A stretch of DNA of 15,912 nt from NCBI GenBank assembly GCA_046729855.1, contig JBKPHM010000087.1, positions 1-15,912 on the forward strand, written 5' to 3'. The DNA is from DATHSY01 sp046729855. Lineage in GTDB: Bacteria > Actinomycetota > UBA4738 > HRBIN12. This document shows positions 1 to 6,122 of this stretch, one piece after another (positions within the stretch are counted from its first letter, which is position 1; each line of letters begins with the position of its first letter). The notes beneath the pieces are model-generated. The model was not told the origin of the DNA. It made no database searches and saw only the letters and a program-made list of their open reading frames with translations. The position numbers were made by a program, and so were the translations under genes.

Positions 1-971
1 TCGGTTTCGACCTGTGGGTCGGCGGCGGGCTCTCGACCAACCCGATGCTCGCGCGGCGCCTGAACGCATGGGTCGAGCCGCACCTCGTCCCGGACGTGTG
101 GGCGGGCGTCACCGAGACCTTCCGTGACTATGGGTACCGGCGCGCGCGGAACCACGCGCGGCTGAAATTCCTGATGGCCGACTGGGGACCCGAGCGGTTC
201 CGCGAGGTCCTCGAGAAGGAGTACCTGGGGTTCGCGCTTCCCGACGGGCCGGCGCCCGATACGAGCGAGCACGCGCACCGCGACCACGTCGGTGTCCATC
301 CGCAGCGCGACGGCCTGATGTATGCCGGGTTCGCGCCGCGCGCCGGGAGGATCTACGGGCACCAGCTCCGGCGGGTCGCCGACCTGGCCGACGCGTACGG
401 CGACGGCCGGATCCGCACGACGACGCAGCAGAAGCTCGTGATCCTCGACGTGCCGCCGGCGAGCGTCGGCGCGCTCGTGGCGGAGCTCGAGGCGGAGGAC
501 CTTCGCGTGAACCCGAGCTCGTTCCGGGCGGGGATGGTGGCCTGCACCGGGATCGAGTTCTGCAAGCTCGCGATCGTCGAGACGAAAGGAAGGGCGGCCT
601 GGCTGGCGCGCGAGCTGGAGGAGCGGATCCCCGACCTCGACGAGCAGATCCGAATCCACGTCAACGGCTGCCCGAACTCGTGCGCACGGTTCCAGCTCGC
701 TGACATCGGGCTGATGGGGGTCGTGCTGCCGCGTCCCGACGGCACGAAGAGCGAGGCATTCTTCGTGCACCTCGGCGGCGGGCTCGGCGCCGAGGGCGGG
801 TTCGCGCGGAAGGTCCGAGGCACTCGCGTGTACGCGGAGGACTCGGCCGATTACGTCGAGATGCTCGTGCGCCGGTACCGGCGACGGAAGAACGGCCAAC
901 GAGACTTCCGAACGTTCGTCAACTCGTTGTCCGAGCATGAGCTCCAGGACTTCGCGAGGTGGGATCGATGA
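1..971 (+). CDS. Siroheme/4Fe-4S sulfite reductase (ferredoxin-type), 3' part
   Basis: The open frame runs in from the left edge (first whole codon at 3), so about 323 C-terminal residues are visible. The reading begins GFDLWVGGGLST, a stretch typical of the middle of the nitrite/sulfite reductase family. The siroheme/4Fe-4S ligands are present as C-x5-C (codons at 543 and 561) and C-x3-C (codons at 669 and 681, in NGCPNSC). The family carries out the six-electron reduction of sulfite to sulfide, or nitrite to ammonia, in the cytoplasm. I infer sulfite because an APS reductase gene follows with a 4-bp ATGA overlap and two siroheme-synthesis genes come next. The N-terminal half, including any Tyr-Cys pair near the siroheme, lies outside the window. 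Nitrite reductase is the main alternative. Confidence 0.94.
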   Translation, partial: GFDLWVGGGLSTNPMLARRLNAWVEPHLVPDVWAGVTETFRDYGYRRARNHARLKFLMADWGPERFREVLEKEYLGFALPDGPAPDTSEHAHRDHVGVHPQRDGLMYAGFAPRAGRIYGHQLRRVADLADAYGDGRIRTTTQQKLVILDVPPASVGALVAELEAEDLRVNPSSFRAGMVACTGIEFCKLAIVETKGRAAWLARELEERIPDLDEQIRIHVNGCPNSCARFQLADIGLMGVVLPRPDGTKSEAFFVHLGGGLGAEGGFARKVRGTRVYAEDSADYVEMLVRRYRRRKNGQRDFRTFVNSLSEHELQDFARWDR

Positions 972-1774
972 GCGAACGCGAGCCGATCCATGAGCCGGCG
1001 CTCCCCGTCCTCGACGAGGAGGCCGCGTGGGTCCACGAGGCGGCCGATCGATTCGAACACGCGACGACCGAGGAGCTGCTCGCATGGGCGCTCGAGACCT
1101 TCCACCCACGGATGGCGATTAGCGCTGCGGGCGGCGTCGACGGCATGGTCCTCGTCGACATGGCGTGGCGCATCAACCCGGAGGTCCGCGTATTCACGCT
1201 CGACACGGGACGGCTCCCGCCCGAGACGTACGCGCTGTTCGAGGAGGTCCGTGAACGGTACGGGATCGAGGTCGAGTTCGAGTTCCCGGACCGGCTGAGC
1301 GTCGAGCGGCTCGTGAAGCAGCACGGGCCGAACCTGATGTATCGGGGCGTCGACCTGCGCGTCGCGTGCTGCGACGTGCGAAAGGTCGAGCCGCTCAAGC
1401 GCAAGCTCTCGACGCTCGACGCGTGGATCGCGGGCCTGCGGCGCGAGCAGTGGAAGAGCCGCCGCAACATCGCGAAGGTCGAGGTCGACCGCGACCACGG
1501 CGGGATCGTGAAGCTGAACCCGCTCGCGGACTGGACGCTCCACCAGGTCTGGGACTACGTCCGCACGAACGAGGTCCCCTACCACGAGCTGTTCGACCAC
1601 GGGTACACGTCGATCGGGTGCGCGCCGTGCACCCGCGCCGTCATGCCCGGCGAGCACGAGCGCGCCGGCCGTGGGTGGTGGGAGCAGGACACCGACAAGG
1701 AGTGCGGGATCCACTGCTCGGTCGGCCTGCTCGGAACGAAGAGCGACCGCGAACGCGCCGAGGCGGTGAACTGA
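968..1774 (+). CDS. cysH: Adenylyl-sulfate (APS) reductase, thioredoxin-type
   Basis: This 268-residue protein of the CysH family reduces adenylyl sulfate to sulfite and AMP, which feeds the upstream sulfite reductase. The nucleotide-binding region reads SAAGGVDGMVLVDMA and is followed by VFTLDTGRLPPETY. The 4Fe-4S ligands that mark APS rather than PAPS reductases are present: the CC pair at residues 134-135 and C218-x2-C221 (CAPC). The catalytic C-terminal ECGIHC motif has its cysteine at about residue 246. I chose ATG 968 because it overlaps the upstream stop (ATGA) and has GAGG at 956-959. An in-frame GTG at 959 would add three residues. The next gene starts 1 bp after the stop, so this is one operon. 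Confidence 0.96.
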   Translation: MSEREPIHEPALPVLDEEAAWVHEAADRFEHATTEELLAWALETFHPRMAISAAGGVDGMVLVDMAWRINPEVRVFTLDTGRLPPETYALFEEVRERYGIEVEFEFPDRLSVERLVKQHGPNLMYRGVDLRVACCDVRKVEPLKRKLSTLDAWIAGLRREQWKSRRNIAKVEVDRDHGGIVKLNPLADWTLHQVWDYVRTNEVPYHELFDHGYTSIGCAPCTRAVMPGEHERAGRGWWEQDTDKECGIHCSVGLLGTKSDRERAEAVN

Positions 1775-1775
1775 G

Positions 1776-2369
1776 GTGGCGTTCGGGTTTCCGATCATGC
1801 TCGATGTCACCGGCCGGCGCGCCGTGGTCATCGGTCCGGAGCCGGCCGTCGGGGCGAAGGCGGCGCAGCTCAGGGACGCCGGCGCGGATGTGGTGCGGCG
1901 CGCATCCGGTGTGTGGGTGCCCGAGGATCTCGACGCCGCCCTCGTCTGCGTCGCGTGGTCGCCCTCGCTTGCGGAGCGAGACCGGATCGCCCGCGAGGCC
2001 AGGGCACGCGGCGTCCTCGTGAACGTCATGGACGACGTGGCCAATTGCGACTTCGCGGCGCCCGCGGTCGTCCGCCGCGGCGAGCTCGTGATCGCGATCG
2101 CGACCGGCGGCCGCTCCCCGACGCTCGCCCGCAAGATCCGCGAGCTGGTCGAGGCCGCGTTCGGCCCGGAATGGGAGGAAGCGTTCGAGGTTCTCGCCGA
2201 CCTCCGCGAGGCCACGCTCACGACGATCCCCGACATGCGCGAGCGCGCGAACCGCTGGTACGACGCGCTCGATCTCAACGAGGTCGCGGACCTGGCGCGC
2301 GATGGCCGCCTCGACGTGCTCCGCGAACGGCTGAGCTCCCGCTTGGGCGTTCGAGAGGTCGTCGCGTGA
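1776..2369 (+). CDS. Precorrin-2 dehydrogenase (Met8p/CysG N-terminal type)
   Basis: This 197-residue protein matches the N-terminal half of CysG and yeast Met8p, which oxidises precorrin-2 to sirohydrochlorin with NAD+. Recognisable parts are the opening FPIMLDVTGRRAVVIG, the NVMDD segment (residues 83-87, carrying the family's catalytic Asp) and TGGRSPTLARKIR (110-122). It starts with GTG, 1 bp after the cysH stop, and its TGA overlaps the GTG of the methyltransferase gene. The glycine-rich dinucleotide motif is odd: where the family has GGG followed by a VA pair, this reads GPEPAV (residues 20-25), with two glycines replaced by Pro and Glu. Whether it also chelates iron, as Met8p does, cannot be seen from the sequence. 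Confidence 0.9.
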   Translation: MAFGFPIMLDVTGRRAVVIGPEPAVGAKAAQLRDAGADVVRRASGVWVPEDLDAALVCVAWSPSLAERDRIAREARARGVLVNVMDDVANCDFAAPAVVRRGELVIAIATGGRSPTLARKIRELVEAAFGPEWEEAFEVLADLREATLTTIPDMRERANRWYDALDLNEVADLARDGRLDVLRERLSSRLGVREVVA

Positions 2370-3178
2370 CCGGCCGCGTGATCTTGGTCGGCGCCGGTCC
2401 TGGCGATCCGAAGCTCATCACGCTGCGTGGGGCGGAGACGCTCGCCGAGGCCGACACGGTCGTCTACGACCGCCTTGCTGCACCGGCGCTCCTCGACCTG
2501 GCGCCGCCCGGAGCCGAGCGCATCTACGTGGGCAAGGAACCGGGCCGCCCTGCGATGGCGCAGGAGGAGATCTCCACTCTGCTCGTCGCCCGCGCCCTGG
2601 CGGGCCGGGTCGTCGTTCGGCTGAAGGGTGGCGACCCGTTCGTGTTCGGACGCGGTGGCGAGGAGGTGCTCACGTGCGCCGCGGCCGGCGTCCCCGTCGA
2701 GGTCGTTCCCGGCGTGACGTCGGCGTTCTCGGCTCCGGCCGCGATCGGCATCCCCGTGTCGCACCGCGGCGTCGCACGGAGCGTCGCAGTCGTCACGGCG
2801 AGCGTCGTGCACGGCGACGCCATCGACCTCACTCGCGTCGCGACGGCGACCGACACGTTGGTGCTGCTGATGTCCGCGGGCCATCTCGAGGAGACGTGCC
2901 GCGAGCTGATCGATGCGGGACGCGACCCGGCGACGCCGGCAGCGGTCGTGCAGTGGGCAACGACCTCCGAACAGCGCAGCGCCACGGGGACCCTCGAGAC
3001 GATCGGGACGCTGGCCCGAGCCGCGTCGATCGGCCCACCCGCCACGCTCGTGGTCGGCGACGTCGTTGCGATCCTACGGTCAGTCGCGGACGTCGTTCGT
3101 CAGACGACGAACGGCACGACATCGCCGATGGTCGAGATCGTCGGGCCGTCCCAGGCCTCGAGACCGGGACGCAGGTAA
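2366..3178 (+). CDS. cobA: Uroporphyrinogen-III C-methyltransferase (SUMT)
   Basis: This 270-residue SAM-dependent methyltransferase makes precorrin-2 from uroporphyrinogen III, the first committed step to siroheme and cobalamin. Family motifs are clear: VGAGPGDPKLITLRG (8-22), VVRLKGGDPFVFGRGGEE (83-100), VVPGVTSA (113-120) and the later LVLLMSAGHL. The frame is open much further upstream, but GTG 2366 is chosen for its 4-bp overlap with the previous stop and GAGAGG at 2353-2358. Family members usually end shortly after the GDVVAL segment (here about 231-237). This one carries roughly 30 extra residues whose codons lie antisense to the end of the convergent HAD gene. Together with the preceding gene it performs the job of a split CysG. 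Confidence 0.95.
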   Translation: MTGRVILVGAGPGDPKLITLRGAETLAEADTVVYDRLAAPALLDLAPPGAERIYVGKEPGRPAMAQEEISTLLVARALAGRVVVRLKGGDPFVFGRGGEEVLTCAAAGVPVEVVPGVTSAFSAPAAIGIPVSHRGVARSVAVVTASVVHGDAIDLTRVATATDTLVLLMSAGHLEETCRELIDAGRDPATPAAVVQWATTSEQRSATGTLETIGTLARAASIGPPATLVVGDVVAILRSVADVVRQTTNGTTSPMVEIVGPSQASRPGRR

Positions 3179-3792
3179 GTCCCTTCGGCCTCGGCCGGAT
3201 CGCGGACGAGGACGGCGGTCATGCCGACCTCGGCCGCACCGCGGAGCTCGCCGTAGCTCCCGTCGCCGACGTACAGGCACGCCGGCGGCTCGATCGCGAG
3301 CCGTTCGGCCGCCAAGAGGTAGATCGCGGGATCGGGCTTCCGCAAGCCCGCTTGGCACGAGAAGACCTCGGCATCCATCAGCCCCGCGAATGCCGATCGG
3401 TGCCACATCTCGGGGGCGTCCGGCGCGCACATGCTGATGAGCGCCGTTCGACAGCCGCGCTCGCGGACGCCCCGGACCGCATCGAGGGCACCCGGCAACG
3501 GCCGGAAGTACCGGTCATAGAGCCTTCGCCGAACGGCGAGCACCTGTTGAAGCGACGCGTCATCTGGTTGGACGCCAAGGCGACGGCAGACCTCGCGGAC
3601 GCTCTGCTCGATGTCTCCGAGCTGCCCGGTCTGCCGTGCGATCGCCGTCTCCTCCCATGCCGTGCCCAGGCGCGCACGGTCGGCCCCGAGGATCCGGGCC
3701 ATATTGGCGAGATGCGTATCCCAATCCATCCGCGGGAACTCGCTCACCAACGTGCCGAACAGGTCGAAGACCACGGCTCGGAAGCGCCTCAC
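3100..3792 (-). CDS. HAD-superfamily hydrolase
   Basis: This 230-residue HAD hydrolase has motif I FDLFGTL (nucleophile D10), motif II with S120, motif III KPDPAIY (K152) and motif IV YVGDGSYGEL (D177). A helical cap lies between motifs I and II. Motif I has Phe at the +2 position (D-L-F), where phosphatases have the acid/base Asp. Among known HADs that pattern is found in 2-haloacid-dehalogenase-like members, so hydrolysis other than of a phosphate monoester is possible. The substrate is unknown. GTG 3792 overlaps the stop of the GNAT gene (GTGA), so the trio is probably translated together. The last 26 codons overlap the 3' end of cobA on the other strand. Confidence 0.87.
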   Translation of the reverse strand: MRRFRAVVFDLFGTLVSEFPRMDWDTHLANMARILGADRARLGTAWEETAIARQTGQLGDIEQSVREVCRRLGVQPDDASLQQVLAVRRRLYDRYFRPLPGALDAVRGVRERGCRTALISMCAPDAPEMWHRSAFAGLMDAEVFSCQAGLRKPDPAIYLLAAERLAIEPPACLYVGDGSYGELRGAAEVGMTAVLVRDPAEAEGTYLRPGLEAWDGPTISTIGDVVPFVV

Positions 3793-4328
3793 GGCTTCCA
3801 CTCGTCCGCGAGCAGGCCATACACCACGAGGTCGACGTACCCGCGCCCGGTCTTGCCCGCCTCGCGCAGGATCCCCTCCTGGACGAACCCGAGGCGCTCG
3901 GGGACCGCGCGGCTCCTGGTGTTCCCCGGCGCGGCGCGGATCGAGATCCGATGCAACCCCCGTTCGAACCCATACGAGATCAGCGTGCGGCACGCCCGCG
4001 TGACGAGCCCGCGACCCTCGAAGACGCCACCCAACCAGTACCCGATGTCGCCCTGATCGTTTAGGCGGTCGATGTGGATGCCGATCCCCCCGGCGAACGC
4101 GCCCGCGTCCCAGATGCCGAAGCCGTCCTCCGCGGCTTCCTCGACTGCGAGGATCCCCTCGAGCCAACGACGCTCGTCATCGATCGTCCGCACGACGTCG
4201 ACCCACGGCAACCACCTCCGGAGCCGATCCCGCTCCGCATCGACGAGGGCGAAGACCGTTTCCAGATCGGTCATCTCGTAGGGCCGCATCTCGGCCCCGC
4301 CGCCGAGGTCGAACCGGGCCTTGCTCAC
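3789..4328 (-). CDS. GNAT family N-acetyltransferase (RimJ/RimL-like)
   Basis: This 179-residue GNAT protein transfers an acyl group from acyl-CoA to an amine. The RimL-like pattern shows as MRPYEMTDLETVF (14-26), the acetyl-CoA-binding region DIGYWLGGVFEGRGLVTRAC (94-113) and the C-terminal NTRSRAVPERLGFVQEG (136-152), equivalent to the family's N-x-x-S-x-x-V-x-E-x-LGF signature. The GTG start at 4328 overlaps the TGA of the acyl-CoA ligase, and its own TGA overlaps the GTG of the HAD gene. In-frame sequence further upstream belongs to the ligase region and does not look like GNAT. The substrate could be a ribosomal protein, another protein N-terminus or a small amine. Sitting beside an acyl-CoA ligase is suggestive but not proof of a shared pathway. 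Confidence 0.88.
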   Translation of the reverse strand: MSKARFDLGGGAEMRPYEMTDLETVFALVDAERDRLRRWLPWVDVVRTIDDERRWLEGILAVEEAAEDGFGIWDAGAFAGGIGIHIDRLNDQGDIGYWLGGVFEGRGLVTRACRTLISYGFERGLHRISIRAAPGNTRSRAVPERLGFVQEGILREAGKTGRGYVDLVVYGLLADEWKP

Positions 4329-6064
4329 GGGGTGGCGCCGGCCTGCTCGGCCGATTGCGCCTCTCGCTTGGCACGCTCCTCCGCCTGCAGTACGCGACGC
4401 AGCACCTTGCCGATCAGCGTCTCGGGGAGGGAGTCTCGGAACTCGATCTGCTTGGGGGCGCGGTACCCGGTCAGGCCGTTGGAGGGGTCGCGACCCCATG
4501 CGACGATCTCCTCGGCGGTGGCGTGCTCGCCGTCGCGCAGGACGATGAACGCCTTGACGGCCTCACCGGTCTGCTCGTCGGGGACGCCCACGACCGATAC
4601 CTTCGCGATCTTCGGGTGCCGATACAAGACGTCCTCGACCTCGGTCGGGTACACGTTGAACCCGGAGACCAGGATCATCTCCTTCAGCCGGTCGACGATG
4701 CGGAAGTATCCGTCCGGGTCCATCACCGCGATGTCTCCGGTGTGCAGCCAGCCATTGCGGATCGCCAGGGCGGTCTCCTCGGGGCGGTTCCAATACCCGA
4801 GCATCACCTGCGGTCCACGGATGCAGAGCTCCCCGCGATCTCCGGGCGGCATCTCCCGGTCTACGTCGTCCAGGTCGACGATCTTGCAGTCGGTGTCCGG
4901 CACCGGCATCCCGATCGTCCCGAACCGCACCCTTCCGTCGAACGGGTTGGCGTGCGTAACGGGCGAGGTCTCCGTGAGCCCGTAGCCCTCCACGAGCCTG
5001 GCGCCGCCGGTCGCCTCGGCGAAGCTGTCGGCGACGGCCTTGGGCAGCGGTGCGCCGCCCGAGATGCACGCGTTCATCGAGCGGAGGTCGAACTTCGCCG
5101 TGAGCGGCGAATCGTTGAGCGCCTGGAACATCCGCGGCACGCCGGGGAAGAACGTCGGTTTCTCCTTCTCCACCTGCTTGAGCACGAAGGTCATGTCGCG
5201 CGGGTTCGGCACCACGATGATCTTCCCGGCGGCCGAGATTCCCACGTTCATCGCAAGCATCCCGAACGAGTGGAAGAACGGGAGCGAGCAGAGCAGCGCC
5301 TCCTGGCCCAGCCGGAGCTGGAGCCACGCGATCGCCTGGGAGGCGTTGGCCACCAGGTTCCGGTGCGACAGCATCGCGCCCTTCGAGGCGCCGGTCGTTC
5401 CGCCCGTGTAGATGAACCCGGCGGCGTCGCGCTCGACGTCGATGCGGGCCGCGGGGGGCGCCGGAGCGGCCCGCTTCATCAGATCGGTCCACCACCTCAC
5501 CGGCGCCGTCTTCGGCACAGGGGGCCACGGGTGGCCCTCGTGCCTCGCCTCGCGCCGCAGCTTGATCGGCGCGAGCTGCTTGAGCGGGAACCGCATGTAG
5601 TCCGTCACTTTGGTCACGACGACGTCACGGATGCCGACCTCGCGGAACACCGGAGCGAACGTGGGATGGAACCGATCCATCACAACGACGACCGACGCGC
5701 CGGAGTCGCGGAGCTGATGCTCCATCTCTCGATGCGTATAGAGGAAGTTGTTCCCGACGACGACGGCGCCGATCCGTGCGACGGCGTAGTACGCGATCAC
5801 GTATTGCGGCGTGTTCGGCAGGATCAGCGCGACTCGGTCGCCGCGGGCGACGCCGAGCCCGTGCAGCACCGACGAGAACCGCTCGACCTCCGCGAGCAGC
5901 CGTCCGAACGTGATGTGCCGTCCGAACCAGGCCAACGCCGGGCGGTCGGGGAACCGCCGCGCGGAGGCCTCCAGCATCCCGAACACCGAGAGATCCGGGA
6001 AGGGCTCGAGCGTATGTGGAACGCCGCGCGGATAACTCGCGAACCACGGGCGATGCTCGGTCAC
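4325..6064 (-). CDS. fadD: Long-chain fatty-acid--CoA ligase (AMP-binding enzyme)
   Basis: This 579-residue ANL-superfamily enzyme should activate a carboxylic acid through an acyl-AMP and transfer it to CoA. The AMP-binding P-loop reads YTGGTTGASKGAML (219-232). It is followed by YGLTETSP (361-368), GWLHTGD (438-444), the hinge DRLKEMILVSGFNVYPTEVED (458-478, in part) and the catalytic lysine K553 in GKVLRR. The whole length fits FadD proteins. The start is taken as GTG 6064, just before the conserved N-terminus. The open frame continues 63 codons upstream, but that stretch resembles no ligase and crosses the divergent gene. No signal peptide is present, so it is cytosolic. Chain-length preference cannot be read off; fadD is used here in the broad family sense. 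Confidence 0.92.
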   Translation of the reverse strand: MTEHRPWFASYPRGVPHTLEPFPDLSVFGMLEASARRFPDRPALAWFGRHITFGRLLAEVERFSSVLHGLGVARGDRVALILPNTPQYVIAYYAVARIGAVVVGNNFLYTHREMEHQLRDSGASVVVVMDRFHPTFAPVFREVGIRDVVVTKVTDYMRFPLKQLAPIKLRREARHEGHPWPPVPKTAPVRWWTDLMKRAAPAPPAARIDVERDAAGFIYTGGTTGASKGAMLSHRNLVANASQAIAWLQLRLGQEALLCSLPFFHSFGMLAMNVGISAAGKIIVVPNPRDMTFVLKQVEKEKPTFFPGVPRMFQALNDSPLTAKFDLRSMNACISGGAPLPKAVADSFAEATGGARLVEGYGLTETSPVTHANPFDGRVRFGTIGMPVPDTDCKIVDLDDVDREMPPGDRGELCIRGPQVMLGYWNRPEETALAIRNGWLHTGDIAVMDPDGYFRIVDRLKEMILVSGFNVYPTEVEDVLYRHPKIAKVSVVGVPDEQTGEAVKAFIVLRDGEHATAEEIVAWGRDPSNGLTGYRAPKQIEFRDSLPETLIGKVLRRVLQAEERAKREAQSAEQAGATP

Positions 6065-6109
6065 GCGCGCATCATTCCATGGGCCGCGGCGGGCGTCGAC
6101 CGGACCCCG

Positions 6110-6115
6110 TAGGCT
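6110..6115 (+). promoter_or_regulatory. Candidate -10 element (TAGGCT) for a leaderless acylase mRNA
   Basis: In the 58-bp divergent gap 6065-6122, TAGGCT fits the actinobacterial TANNNT -10 pattern and ends 7 nt before the GTG at 6123. No Shine-Dalgarno sequence is visible. That spacing would place the transcript start at or next to the start codon. No -35 hexamer is recognisable, and no promoter is evident for the divergent ligase. Confidence 0.4.
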
Positions 6116-6122
6116 TCGCCAA

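Noticed and set aside
1913..2365. N-terminal extension of the cobA frame
   Set aside because: The extra sequence is Arg-rich and overlaps precorrin-2 dehydrogenase; the SUMT fold starts at GTG 2366, which has an SD.
851..2884. A 677-codon open frame on the minus strand across the sulfur operon
   Set aside because: It lies antisense to four well-identified genes, is rich in Arg, Asp and Ala with no recognisable domain, and reflects the high third-position G+C of the real genes.
4355..6112. A 585-codon open frame on the plus strand opposite the acyl-CoA ligase
   Set aside because: Antisense to an intact ligase; the translation is low-complexity Arg/Asp/His/Glu-rich text with no motif.
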